This document shows, in pieces, positions 18,946 to 32,800 of a stretch of 53,337 nucleotides of DNA. Where the stretch lies: assembly GCF_030272615.1 (NCBI RefSeq), contig NW_026729336.1:42501-95837 (forward strand), read 5' to 3'. A model generated the notes under the pieces. It was not told the DNA's origin and did no database searches. It saw only the letters and a program-made list of their open reading frames with translations. Made by a program: the position numbers and the translations under genes. The stretch's first letter is position 1. Each line of letters opens with the position of its first letter. The DNA comes from Cryptomeria japonica. Lineage: Eukaryota > Streptophyta > Pinopsida > Cupressales > Cupressaceae.

Positions 18946-18958
18946 TTTTTTAGTTTTT
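18946..18958 (+). terminator. Pol III terminator of 5S copy 2
   Basis: T6 directly after the gene, then T5 three bases further, as in copy 1. Confidence 0.9.
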
Positions 18959-21900
18959 CGCCGGGCGTCGCAATGCTATTTGAATAAACCTTTTGCCCGT
19001 TTGCGTTCTCGTCGGGGCCGGGCCGGGCCGGGGTGCGCTGCCCGCACTACCGCGCGCGCGGGGGCGACACCGAGCGCGCACCCGAGGCGCCCCGAGCACA
19101 CAGGCCACGGTGCAACCCGGGCGTTGTGCGCGCACCCCGGTGCGCCCGAGGTGCTGCGCGCGCACCCAGGTGAAATCGGTGTGCACCTCGGCCAGTGCGC
19201 GCTCGGTCGAGTCGCGCACGTTGGCCAAGGTGCACGGTGATGTTTCTTACTCTAAGGTTCCGCACCAGACGCCCGGGACAGGTGAGCGAAGCTGGGCGGG
19301 GCCGGGTGCGCGGCCGGGGCAGGTGCACGCAGCTGGAGAGAGCTTTGGAGCACACTTCGGAGCGCACCAATGATGCGCTCCATTCAAAAGTTTCCTGAAA
19401 AGGCAAAAAAAGTTGAGATTATAGAATTTCCCACTTGAGAGATTGTAAAAAAAAAAAATTTAAAATGAAGGAAACGCGGGTGCCAAGGTGTGCGCAGCCC
19501 AGCCAAGGTGTGCGCACCAAGGCGCCCACCCTGGCGAAGGTGCACGCAAGGTGCGCACCCGAGGCAAACCGGACAATTAACCCAACTTTCGACTTCGCGC
19601 GCACCTTGGAGCGCACTTCGGAGCGCTCCTTGGTGCGCACCAATCTTGGGCACCTCGGAGTGCACCATGGCGCCCACCAAGGTGCGCACCCGGGGCAAAC
19701 CGAGCTCCGACTTCGTGCGCACCTTGGAGCGCACGAAAGGTGCGCACCATGGCGCCCACCAAGGTGCGCAGCCCAGCCAAGGCGTGCGCATCAAGGTGCG
19801 CACCCTGGCGAAGGTGCGCACCCGGGGCAAACCGAGCTCCGACTTCGTGCGCACCTTGGAGCGCACAAAAGGTGCGCAACCCAGCCAAGGTGTGCGCACC
19901 CCGGTCAAACCGAGCTCCGAATCGTGCGCACCAGAGGTGCACGCCATCGTGCGCACCTTGGAGCACACTTCGGAGCCCTCCTTGGTGCGCGCCGATGTTG
20001 CGCACCTCGGAGCGCACCCGGGGAAAACAATGCAATTAACCCGACTTTCGACTTCGTGGGCACCTCGGAGCGCTCTCGGGTTCGCACCTCGGAGCACACC
20101 GAGGTGCGCACCTTTGATGCGCTGCCTTCACCAATTTCCAGAAAAGGCAAGAAAACATTGAGAAGGTGTGCGCACCGAGGTGCCCACCCTGGCGAAGGTG
20201 CACGCGAGGTGCGCACCCGGGGCAAACCGGGCTCCGACTTCGTGCACGCCGCACCTTGGAGCACACTTCGGAGCGCTCCTTGGTGCGCACCAGGGCGCGC
20301 AACCCAGCCGAGGTGCCCACCCCGGCGAAGGTGCACGCGAGGTGCGCACCCGGGGCAAACCGGGCTCCGACTTCGTGCACGCCATGGTGCCCACCGCGGC
20401 GAAGGTGCACGCGAGGTGCGCACCCGGGGCAAACCGGGCTCCGACTTCGTGCACGCCGCACCTTGGAGCACACTTCGGAGCGCTCCTTGGTGCGCACCAT
20501 GGTGCCCACCAGGGCGCGCAACCCCGCCGAAGGTGCACGCGAGGTGCGCACCCGGGGCAAACCGGGCTCCGACTTCGTGCACGCCGCACCTTGGAGCACA
20601 CTTCGGAGCGCTCCTTGGTGCGCACCATGGTGCCCACCAGGGCGCGCAACCCCGCCGAAGGTGCACGCGAGGTGCGCACCCGGGGCAAACCGGGCTCCGA
20701 CTTCGTGCACGCCATGGTGCGCACCGCGGCGAAGGTGCGCACCCGGGGCAAACCGGGCTCCGACTTCGTGCACGCCGCACCTTGGAGCACACTTCGGAGC
20801 GCTCCTTGGTGCGCACCAGGGCGCGCAACCCAGCCGAGGTGCCCACCCCGGCGAAGGTGCACGCGAGGTGCGTACCCGGGGCAAACCGGGCTCCGACTTC
20901 GTGCACGCCGCACCTTGGAGCACACTTCGGAGCGCTCCTTGGTGCGCACCATGGTGCCCACCAGGCCGCGCAACCCAGCCAAGGTGTGCGCACCAAGGTG
21001 CACGCGAGGTGCGCACCCGGGGCAAACCGGGGTCCGACTTCGTGCACGCCGCACCTTGGAGCACACATCGGGGCGCTCCCGGGTTCGCACCGGCGTTGCG
21101 CACCGTGGTGGGCACCTCGGAGCACACCAAGGTGGGCAGCGAGGTGCGCACCTTTGATGCGATGCCTTCACTAATTTCCATAAAAGGCAAAAAAAAAACG
21201 AGATTTTAAAATTTCCGTTTTGAAAGATAGTGAGAAAAAGGGAATGCTGGTGCCATCTTGAGCCCGCCCTGGTGCGCAGCCCAGCCAAGGTGTGCGCACC
21301 AAGGTGCCCACCCTGGCGAAGGTGCGCGCCCGGGCAATTAACCCAACTTCCAACTTCGCGCGCGCCAGGGTGGGAGCGCACCCAACAACCGGGCCTGGGA
21401 AGAGCCAATGCGAGAAACCCCACCAAACGCTCTGACAAAAAAAGAGGGGGCGCTCCAGTAACCCCGCTTCGGAGCGCACCCTGGGCAAACCCAGCCAAGG
21501 TGCCCACCCCGGCCAAGGTGCAGGCGAGGTGCGCACCCGGGGCAAACCGGGCTCCGACAACGTGCACGCCGCACCTTGGAGCACACTTCGTAGCGCTCCC
21601 GGGTGCGCACCTCAGAGCACACCAAGGTGGGCAGCGAGGTGCGCACCTTTGATGCGCTGCCTTCACTAATTTCCAGAAAAGGCAAAAAAAAAAGGAGATT
21701 TTAAAATTTCCGTTTTGAAAGATAGTGAAAAAAACGGAACGCGCGTGCCATCTTGAGCCCGCCCTGGTGCGCAGCCCAGGTAAGGTGCCCACCCTGGCAA
21801 AGGTGCGCACCCGGGCAATTAACCCTACTTCCGACTTCGTGCGCGCCAGGGTGGCAACCGGGCCTCGGAAGAGCCAATGCGAGAAACCCCACCAAACGCT

Positions 21901-24900
21901 CCGACAAAAAAAGAGGCGGCGCTCCAATAACCCCGCTTCGGAGCGCAGCCGGGGCAAACCCAGCCAAGGTGCCCACCCCGACGAAGGTGCACGCGAGGTG
22001 CGCACCCGGGGCAAACCGGGCTCCGACAACGTGCACGCAGCACCTTGGAGCACACTTCGAAGCACTCCCGGGTGCCCACCGGCGTTGCGCACCGTGGTGG
22101 GCAGCGAGGTGCGCACCTTTGATGCGCTGCCTTCACTAATTTCCAGAAAAAGGCAAAAAAAAATGAGATTTTAAAATTTCCGTTTTGAAAGATAGTGAAA
22201 AAAAAGGAACGCGGGTGCCATCTTGAGCCCGCCCTGGTGCGCAGCCCAGGCAAGGCATGCGCACCAAGGTGCCCACCCGAGGTGCACACCCGGGGCAAAC
22301 CGGGCTCCGACTTCGTGCAGGCCGCACCTTGGAGCACACTTCGGAGCGCTCCTTGGTGCGCACCATGGTGCCCACCAGGGCGCGCAACCCAGCCAAGGTC
22401 TGCACACCAAGGTGCCCACCCCGGCGAAGGTGCACGCGAGGTGCGCACCCGGGGCAAACCGGGCTCCGACTTCGTGCACGCCATGGTGCCCACCGCGGCG
22501 AAGGTGCACGCGAGGTGCGCACCCGGGGCAAACCGGGCTCCGACTTCGTGCACGCCGCACCTTGGAGCACACTTCGGAGCGCTCCTTGGTGCGCACCATG
22601 GTGCCCACCAGGGCGCGCAACCCAGCCAAGGTGTGCGCACCAAGGTGCACGCGAGGTGCGCACCCGGGGCAAACCGGGGTCCGACTTCGTGCACGCCGCA
22701 CCTTGGAGCACACATCGGAGCGCTCCCAGGTTCGCACCAGCGTTGCGCACCTTTGATGCGCTGCCTTCACTAATTTCCAGAAAAGGCAAAAAAAAACGAT
22801 ATTTTAAAATTTCCGTTCTGAAAGATAGTGAAAAAAACGGAACGCGGGTGCCATCTTGAGCCCTTCCTGGTGCGCAGCCCAGGCAAGTTGTGCGCACCAA
22901 GGTGCCCACCCTGGCGGAGGTGCGCGCCCGGGGCAAACCGGGCTCCGACTTCGTGCACTGCATGGTGCCCACCAAGGCGCGCAACCCAGCCAAGGTGCCC
23001 ACCGCAGCGAAGGTGCACGCGAGGTGCACACCCGGGGCAAACCGGGCTCCGACTTCGTGCACGCCGCACCTTGGAGCACACTTCAGAGCGCTCCTTGGTG
23101 CGCACCAGGGCGCGCAACCCAGCCGAGGTGCCCACCCCGGCGAAGGTGCACGCGAGGTGCGCACCCGGGGCAAACCGGGCTCCGACTTCGTGCACGCCAT
23201 GGTGCCCACCGCGGCGAAGGTGCGCACCCGGGGCAAACCGGGCTCCGACTTCGTGCACGCCGCACCTTGGAGCACACTTCGGAGCGCTCCTTGGTGCGCA
23301 CCATGGTGCCCACCAGGCCGCGCAACCCAGCCAAGGTGTGCGCACCAAGGTGCACGCGAGGTGCGCACCCGGGGCAAACCGGGGTCCGACTTCGTGCACG
23401 CCGCACCTTGGAGCACACATCGGGGCGCTCCCGGGTTCGCACCGGCGTTGCGCACCGTGGTGGGCACCTCGGAGCACACCAAGGTGGGCAGCGAGGTGCG
23501 CACCTTTGATGCGATGCCTTCACTAATTTCCATAAAAGGCAAAAAAAAAACGAGATTTTAAAATTTCCGTTTTGAAAGATAGTGAGAAAAAGGGAATGCT
23601 GGTGCCATCTTGAGCCCGCCCTGGTGCGCAGCCCAGCCAAGGTTTGCGCACCAAGGTGCCCACCCTGGCGAAGGTGCGCGCCCGGGCAATTAACCCAACT
23701 TCCAACTTCGCGCGCGCCAGGGTGGGAGCGCACCCAACAACCGGGCCTGGGAAGAGCCAATGCGAGAAACCCCACCAAACTCTCTGACAAAAAAAGAGGG
23801 GGCGCTCCAGTAACCCCGCTTCGGAGCGCACCCTGGGCAAACCCAGCCAAGGTGCCCACCCCGGCCAAGGTGCAGGCGAGGTGCGCACCCGGGGCAAACC
23901 GGGCTCCGACAACGTGCACGCCGCACCTTGGAGCACACTTCGTAGCGCTCCCGGGTGCGCACCTCAGAGCACACCAAGGTGGGCAGCGAGGTGCGCACCT
24001 TTGATGCGCTGCCTTCACTAATTTCCAGAAAAGGCAAAAAAAAAAGGAGATTTTAAAATTTCCGTTTTGAAAGATAGTGAAAAAAACGGAACGCGCGTGC
24101 CATCTTGAGCCCGCCCTGGTGCGCAGCCCAGGTAAGGTGCCACCCTGGCAAAGGTGCGCACCCGGGCAATTAACCCTACTTCCGACTTCGTGCGCGCCAG
24201 GGTGGCAACCGGGCCTCGGAAGAGCCAATGCGAGAAACCCCACCAAACGCTCCGACAAAAAAAGAGGCGGCGCTCCAATAACCCCGCTTCGGAGCGCAGC
24301 CGGGGCAAACCAAGCCAAGGTGCCCACCCCGACGAAGGTGCACGCGAGGTGCGCACCCGGGGCAAACCGGGCTCCGACAACGTGCACGCAGCACCTTGGA
24401 GCACACTTCGAAGCACTCCCGGGTGCCCACCGGCGTTGCGCACCGTGGTGGGCAGCGAGGTGCGCACCTTTGATGCGCTGCCTTCACTAATTTCCAGAAA
24501 AAGGCAAAAAAAAATGAGATTTTAAAATTTCCGTTTTGAAAGATAGTGAAAAAAAAGGAACGCGGGTGCCATCTTGAGCCCGCCCTGGTGCGCAGCCCAG
24601 GCAAGGCATGCGCACCAAGGTGCCCACCCGAGGTGCACACCCGGGGCAAACCGGGCTCCGACTTCGTGCAGGCCGCACCTTGGAGCACACTTCGGAGCGC
24701 TCCTTGGTGCGCACCATGGTGCCCACCAGGGCGCACCCGAGGCAAACCGGGCTCCGACTTCGTGCACGCCGCACCTTGGAGCACACATCGGAGCGCTCCC
24801 AGGTTCGCACCAGCGTTGCGCACCTTTGATGCGCTGCCTTCACTAATTTCCAGAAAAGGCAAAAAAAAACGATATTTTAAAATTTCCGTTCTGAAAGATA

Positions 24901-26750
24901 GTGAAAAAAACGGAACGCGGGTGCCATCTTGAGCCCTTCCTGATGCGCAGCCCAGGCAAGTTGTGCGCACCAAGGTGCCCACCCTGGCGGAGGTGCGCGC
25001 CCGGGGCAAACCGGGCTCCGACTTCGTGCACTGCATGGTGCCCACCAAGGCGCGCAACCCAGCCAAGGTGCCCACCGCAGCGAAGGTGCACGCGAGGTGC
25101 GCACCCGAGGTGCACACCCGGGGCAAACCGGGCTCCGACTTCGTGCACGCCGCACCTTGGAGCACACTTCAGAGCGCTCCTTGGTACGCACCAGGGCGCG
25201 CAACCCAGCCAAGGTGCTCACCCCGGCGAAGGTGCACGCGAGGTGCGCACCCGGGGCAAACCGGGCTCGGACTTCGTGCACGCCGCACCTTGGAGCACAC
25301 ATCGGAGCGCTCCCGGGTTCGCACCAGCATTGCGCACCTTTGATGCGCTGCCTTCACTAATTTCCAGAAAAGGCAAAAAAAAGAAAAAAATGAGATTTTA
25401 AAATTTCCGTTTTGAAAGATAGTGAAAAAAACGGAACGCGGGTGCCATCTTGAGCCCGCCCTGGTGTGCAGCCCAGGCAAGTTGTGCGCACCAAGGCACC
25501 CACCCTGGCCAAGGTGGGTCACGGGGTGGGTCCTAGGGTGGGTAACGGGGTGGGTACTAAGGTGCGTGCCAAGGTGGGTCATAGGGTGGGTGCCAAGGTG
25601 GGCACCAGGGTGGGTGTGCACCAACCCTAGCCAGGGTAGGTCACGGGGTGGTTGTCGGGGTGGGCGTCAAGGAGCCAAGGTGGGTGGCAAGTAGCCAAGT
25701 TGCGTGCCAAGGTGGGTGTCGGGGTGGGTGCCAAGGATCCAAGGTGGGTGCCAAGGAACCAAGGTGGGTGTCTGGGTGGGTGCCGAGGTGGGAGCCAGGG
25801 TGGGTCCCAAGGTGAGTGCAAAGGTGGGTGCCAGGGTCAAGGTGAGTGCCAATGTGGGTTCCAAGGTGCCAGGGTCAGGGTGAGTGCCAATGTGGGTTCA
25901 AAGGTGCTAAGTTGGGTGCGAGGTTGGGTGCGAGGGTGGGTGGGTGCCAAGGTGTGCTAGGTGGAAGCCCGGGTGGGTCGGCATCCCATGGGTGTCGAGT
26001 TGGGTGCCTGATGGGTGCTTCTTGTCAAGTTTTAGTCGTCGGGACTCATTTCGAGCCTTAGAGGTCGTTTCTTGTCCGGTTGCCCTGTCTTCGACCTGGG
26101 AACCCAATTTTGGTCCTCGGGTCCCATTTTTTTTTGTCTCGCATCCCACTTTTGGCCTGTGGCCTTTTCGGGGTCGATTCTCGTTTTGGGCATCAGAGCA
26201 TGTTTCTTCTCCTAAAACCCAATATTTGTTTATTAAGTCTCGGAACACATTTTTGTTCTCGTGGACCCATCATGGGTCTTGGAACGCATTTGTGGTCCTT
26301 GGGTCCCATTTTGCATCCCGAAACTTGTGTTTTGGTGCTTGATCCCTATTTTGGGTGCCCACCTTGCACCAAGTGCGCACCCGGGGCAAACCGAGCGCCT
26401 TGGTGCACCGGGGCAAGATCGAGCGTGCACCCGAGGCGCCCCGAACATGCACCAAGGTGCACTCGGCCCACATGTGAGCGCAGGTCGTTGCGCCCGAGGT
26501 GGTGTGTGGGCACCGCGTTGCAGACGGGACACTGCACGCACACGACGCCCCCTCCAGGTGCACGCACGTAGGCCGGGCCGGGTGCACACCCGACGCCCTA
26601 GCAAGGTGCGCGCACCCGGGCAGGGCTCACACTTGGCGAACGGGGCGCACTTCGCGAGGGAGGGTGTGCACCTCGACGGGGGTGGGTGGCCGGGGTGGAT
26701 TCGCACGTGGGTCGCGGTTTGCTAAGTACACACTGCGACAAGCTCATAAC

Positions 26751-26868
26751 GGGTGCGATCATACCAGCGTTAGTGCACCGGATCCCATCAGAACTCTGCA
26801 GTTAAGCGCGCTTGGGCCGGAGTAGTACTGGGATGGGTGACCTCCCGGGAAGTCCCGGTGTTGCACCC
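26751..26868 (+). rRNA. 5S ribosomal RNA gene, copy 3 (one substitution)
   Basis: Differs from the other five copies by a single C to T change at 26797, position +47, three bases before box A (CTCTGCAG instead of CTCCGCAG). Box A, the intermediate element, box C, helix I and the terminator are unchanged, so the gene may still be transcribed. It could be a minor 5S variant or an early pseudogene. Confidence 0.95.
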
Positions 26869-26881
26869 TTTTTTAGTTTTT
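26869..26881 (+). terminator. Pol III terminator of 5S copy 3
   Basis: T6 followed by a second T5 run, as in the other copies. Confidence 0.9.
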
Positions 26882-29800
26882 CGCCGGGCGTCGCAATGCT
26901 ATTTGAATAAACCTTTTGCCCGTTTGCGTTCTCGTCGGGGCCGGGCCGGGCCGGGGTGCGCTGCCCGCACTACCGCGCGCGCGGGGGCGACACCGAGCGC
27001 GCACCCGAGGCGCCCCGAGCACACAGGCCACGGTGCAACCCGGGCGTTGTGCGCGCACCCCGGTGCGCCCGAGGTGCTGCGCGCGCACCCAGGTGAAATC
27101 GGTGTGCACCTCGGCCAGTGCGCGCTCGGTCGAGTCGCGCACGTTGGCCAAGGTGCACGGTGATGTTTCTTACTCTAAGGTTCCGCACCAGACGCCCGGG
27201 ACAGGTGAGCGAAGCTGGGCGGGGCCGGGTGCGCGGCCGGGGCAGGTGCACGCAGCTGGAGAGAGCTTTGGAGCACACTTCGGAGCGCACCAATGATGCG
27301 CTCCATTCAAAAGTTTCCTGAAAAGGCAAAAAAAGTTGAGATTATAGAATTTCCCACTTGAGAGATTGTAAAAAAAAAAAATTTAAAATGAAGGAAACGC
27401 GGGTGCCAAGGTGTGCGCAGCCCAGCCAAGGTGTGCGCACCAAGGCGCCCACCCTGGCGAAGGTGCACGCAAGGTGCGCACCCGAGGCAAACCGGACAAT
27501 TAACCCAACTTTCGACTTCGCGCGCACCTTGGAGCGCACTTCGGAGCGCTCCTTGGTGCGCACCAATCTTGGGCACCTCGGAGTGCACCATGGCGCCCAC
27601 CAAGGTGCGCACCCGGGGCAAACCGAGCTCCGACTTCGTGCGCACCTTGGAGCGCACGAAAGGTGCGCACCATGGCGCCCACCAAGGTGCGCAGCCCAGC
27701 CAAGGCGTGCGCATCAAGGTGCGCACCCTGGCGAAGGTGCGCACCCGGGGCAAACCGAGCTCCGACTTCGTGCGCACCTTGGAGCGCACAAAAGGTGCGC
27801 AACCCAGCCAAGGTGTGCGCACCCCGGTCAAACCGAGCTCCGAATCGTGCGCACCAGAGGTGCACGCCATCGTGCGCACCTTGGAGCACACTTCGGAGCC
27901 CTCCTTGGTGCGCGCTGATGTTGCGCACCTCGGAGCGCACCCGGGGAAAACAATGCAATTAACCCGACTTTCGACTTCGTGGGCACCTCGGAGCGCTCTC
28001 GGGTTCGCACCTCGGAGCACACCGAGGTGCGCACCTTTGATGCGCTGCCTTCACCAATTTCCAGAAAAGGCAAGAAAACATTGAGAAGGTGTGCGCACCG
28101 AGGTGCCCACCCTGGCGAAGGTGCACGCGAGGTGCGCACCCGGGGCAAACCGGGCTCCGACTTCGTGCACGCCGCACCTTGGAGCACACTTCGGAGCGCT
28201 CCTTGGTGCGCACCAGGGCGCGCAACCCAGCCGAGGTGCCCACCCCGGCGAAGGTGCACGCGAGGTGCGCACCCGGGGCAAACCGGGCTCCGACTTCGTG
28301 CACGCCATGGTGCCCACCGCGGCGAAGGTGCACGCGAGGTGCGCACCCGGGGCAAACCGGGCTCCGACTTCGTGCACGCCGCACCTTGGAGCACACTTCG
28401 GAGCGCTCCTTGGTGCGCACCATGGTGCCCACCAGGGCGCGCAACCCCGCCGAAGGTGCACGCGAGGTGCGCACCCGGGGCAAACCGGGCTTCGACTTCG
28501 TGCACGCCGCACCTTGGAGCACACTTCGGAGCGCTCCTTGGTGCGCACCATGGTGCCCACCAGGGCGCGCAACCCCGCCGAAGGTGCACGCGAGGTGCGC
28601 ACCCGGGGCAAACCGGGCTCCGACTTCGTGCACGCCATGGTGCGCACCGCGGCGAAGGTGCGCACCCGGGGCAAACCGGGCTCCGACTTCGTGCACGCCG
28701 CACCTTGGAGCACACTTCGGAGCGCTCCTTGGTGCGCACCAGGGCGCGCAACCCAGCCGAGGTGCCCACCCCGGCGAAGGTGCACGCGAGGTGCGTACCC
28801 GGGGCAAACCGGGCTCCGACTTCGTGCACGCCGCACCTTGGAGCACACTTCGGAGCGCTCCTTGGTGCGCACCATGGTGCCCACCAGGCCGCGCAACCCA
28901 GCCAAGGTGTGCGCACCAAGGTGCACGCGAGGTGCGCACCCGGGGCAAACCGGGGTCCGACTTCGTGCACGCCGCACCTTGGAGCACACATCGGGGCGCT
29001 CCCGGGTTCGCACCGGCGTTGCGCACCGTGGTGGGCACCTCGGAGCACACCAAGGTGGGCAGCGAGGTGCGCACCTTTGATGCGATGCCTTCACTAATTT
29101 CCATAAAAGGCAAAAAAAAAACGAGATTTTAAAATTTCCGTTTTGAAAGATAGTGAGAAAAAGGGAATGCTGGTGCCATCTTGAGCCCGCCCTGGTGCGC
29201 AGCCCAGCCAAGGTGTGCGCACCAAGGTGCCCACCCTGGCGAAGGTGCGCGCCCGGGCAATTAACCCAACTTCCAACTTCGCGCGCGCCAGGGTGGGAGC
29301 GCACCCAACAACCGGGCCTGGGAAGAGCCAATGCGAGAAACCCCACCAAACGCTCTGACAAAAAAAGAGGGGGCGCTCCAGTAACCCCGCTTCGGAGCGC
29401 ACCCTGGGCAAACCCAGCCAAGGTGCCCACCCCGGCCAAGGTGCAGGCGAGGTGCGCACCCGGGGCAAACCGGGCTCCGACAACGTGCACGCCGCACCTT
29501 GGAGCACACTTCGTAGCGCTCCCGGGTGCGCACCTCAGAGCACACCAAGGTGGGCAGCGAGGTGCGCACCTTTGATGCGCTGCCTTCACTAATTTCCAGA
29601 AAAGGCAAAAAAAAAAGGAGATTTTAAAATTTCCGTTTTGAAAGATAGTGAAAAAAACGGAACGCGCGTGCCATCTTGAGCCCGCCCTGGTGCGCAGCCC
29701 AGGTAAGGTGCCCACCCTGGCAAAGGTGCGCACCCGGGCAATTAACCCTACTTCCGACTTCGTGCGCGCCAGGGTGGCAACCGGGCCTCGGAAGAGCCAA

Positions 29801-32800
29801 TGCGAGAAACCCCACCAAACGCTCCGACAAAAAAAGAGGCGGCGCTCCAATAACCCCGCTTCGGAGCGCAGCCGGGGCAAACCCAGCCAAGGTGCCCACC
29901 CCGACGAAGGTGCACGCGAGGTGCGCACCCGGGGCAAACCGGGCTCCGACAACGTGCACGCAGCACCTTGGAGCACACTTCGAAGCACTCCCGGGTGCCC
30001 ACCGGCGTTGCGCACCGTGGTGGGCAGCGAGGTGCGCACCTTTGATGCGCTGCCTTCACTAATTTCCAGAAAAAGGCAAAAAAAAATGAGATTTTAAAAT
30101 TTCCGTTTTGAAAGATAGTGAAAAAAAAGGAACGCGGGTGCCATCTTGAGCCCGCCCTGGTGCGCAGCCCAGGCAAGGCATGCGCACCAAGGTGCCCACC
30201 CGAGGTGCACACCCGGGGCAAACCGGGCTCCGACTTCGTGCAGGCCGCACCTTGGAGCACACTTCGGAGCGCTCCTTGGTGCGCACCATGGTGCCCACCA
30301 GGGCGCGCAACCCAGCCAAGGTCTGCACACTAAGGTGCCCACCCCGGCGAAGGTGCACGCGAGGTGCGCACCCGGGGCAAACCGAGCTCCGACTTCGTGC
30401 ACGCCATGGTGCCCACCGCGGCGAAGGTGCACGCGAGGTGCGCACCCGGGGCAAACCGGGCTCCGACTTCGTGCACGCCGCACCTTGGAGCACACTTCGG
30501 AGCGCTCCTTGGTGCGCACCATGGTGCCCACCAGGGCGCGCAACCCAGCCAAGGTGTGCGCACCAAGGTGCACGCGAGGTGCGCACCCGGGGCAAACCGG
30601 GGTCCGACTTCGTGCACGCCGCACCTTGGAGCACACATCGGAGCGCTCCCAGGTTCGCACCAGCGTTGCGCACCTTTGATGCGCTGCCTTCACTAATTTC
30701 CAGAAAAGGCAAAAAAAAACGATATTTTAAAATTTCCGTTCTGAAAGATAGTGAAAAAAACGGAACGCGGGTGCCATCTTGAGCCCTTCCTGGTGCGCAG
30801 CCCAGGCAAGTTGTGCGCACCAAGGTGCCCACCCTGGCGGAGGTGCGCGCCCGGGGCAAACCGGGCTCCGACTTCGTGCACTGCATGGTGCCCACCAAGG
30901 CGCGCAACCCAGCCAAGGTGCCCACCGCAGCGAAGGTGCACGCGAGGTGCACACCCGGGGCAAACCGGGCTCCGACTTCGTGCACGCCGCACCTTGGAGC
31001 ACACTTCAGAGCGCTCCTTGGTGCGCACCAGGGCGCGCAACCCAGCCGAGGTGCCCACCCCGGCGAAGGTGCACGCGAGGTGCGCACCCGGGGCAAACCG
31101 GGCTCCGACTTCGTGCACGCCATGGTGCCCACCGCGGCGAAGGTGCGCACCCGGGGCAAACCGGGCTCCGACTTCGTGCACGCCGCACCTTGGAGCACAC
31201 TTCGGAGCGCTCCTTGGTGCGCACCATGGTGCCCACCAGGCCGCGCAACCCAGCCAAGGTGTGCGCACCAAGGTGCACGCGAGGTGCGCACCCGGGGCAA
31301 ACCGGGGTCCGACTTCGTGCACGCCGCACCTTGGAGCACACATCGGGGCGCTCCCGGGTTCGCACCGGCGTTGCGCACCGTGGTGGGCACCTCGGAGCAC
31401 ACCAAGGTGGGCAGCGAGGTGCGCACCTTTGATGCGATGCCTTCACTAATTTCCATAAAAGGCAAAAAAAAAACGAGATTTTAAAATTTCCGTTTTGAAA
31501 GATAGTGAGAAAAAGGGAATGCTGGTGCCATCTTGAGCCCGCCCTGGTGCGCAGCCCAGCCAAGGTTTGCGCACCAAGGTGCCCACCCTGGCGAAGGTGC
31601 GCGCCCGGGCAATTAACCCAACTTCCAACTTCGCGCGCGCCAGGGTGGGAGCGCACCCAACAACCGGGCCTGGGAAGAGCCAATGCGAGAAACCCCACCA
31701 AACTCTCTGACAAAAAAAGAGGGGGCGCTCCAGTAACCCCGCTTCGGAGCGCACCCTGGGCAAACCCAGCCAAGGTGCCCACCCCGGCCAAGGTGCAGGC
31801 GAGGTGCGCACCCGGGGCAAACCGGGCTCCGACAACGTGCACGCCGCACCTTGGAGCACACTTCGTAGCGCTCCCGGGTGCGCACCTCAGAGCACACCAA
31901 GGTGGGCAGCGAGGTGCGCACCTTTGATGCGCTGCCTTCACTAATTTCCAGAAAAGGCAAAAAAAAAAGGAGATTTTAAAATTTCCGTTTTGAAAGATAG
32001 TGAAAAAAACGGAACGCGCGTGCCATCTTGAGCCCGCCCTGGTGCGCAGCCCAGGTAAGGTGCCACCCTGGCAAAGGTGCGCACCCGGGCAATTAACCCT
32101 ACTTCCGACTTCGTGCGCGCCAGGGTGGCAACCGGGCCTCGGAAGAGCCAATGCGAGAAACCCCACCAAACGCTCCGACAAAAAAAGAGGCGGCGCTCCA
32201 ATAACCCCGCTTCGGAGCGCAGCCGGGGCAAACCAAGCCAAGGTGCCCACCCCGACGAAGGTGCACGCGAGGTGCGCACCCGGGGCAAACCGGGCTCCGA
32301 CAACGTGCACGCAGCACCTTGGAGCACACTTCGAAGCACTCCCGGGTGCCCACCGGCGTTGCGCACCGTGGTGGGCAGCGAGGTGCGCACCTTTGATGCG
32401 CTGCCTTCACTAATTTCCAGAAAAAGGCAAAAAAAAATGAGATTTTAAAATTTCCGTTTTGAAAGATAGTGAAAAAAAAGGAACGCGGGTGCCATCTTGA
32501 GCCCGCCCTGGTGCGCAGCCCAGGCAAGGCATGCGCACCAAGGTGCCCACCCGAGGTGCACACCCGGGGCAAACCGGGCTCCGACTTCGTGCAGGCCGCA
32601 CCTTGGAGCACACTTCGGAGCGCTCCTTGGTGCGCACCATGGTGCCCACCAGGGCGCACCCGAGGCAAACCGGGCTCCGACTTCGTGCACGCCGCACCTT
32701 GGAGCACACATCGGAGCGCTCCCAGGTTCGCACCAGCGTTGCGCACCTTTGATGCGCTGCCTTCACTAATTTCCAGAAAAGGCAAAAAAAAACGATATTT

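Larger units (their letters stand above)
17573..25495. repeat. 7923-bp macrosatellite unit 2, complete
   Basis: Nearly identical to unit 1, with all blocks shifted by 7923: T-rich segment about 18054-18443, 5S at 18828-18945, internal duplication at 20874 and 23226 onwards, A-rich islands from 19369 to about 25339. A private difference seen is C at 22408, where the other units have T. No coding gene. Confidence 0.96.
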
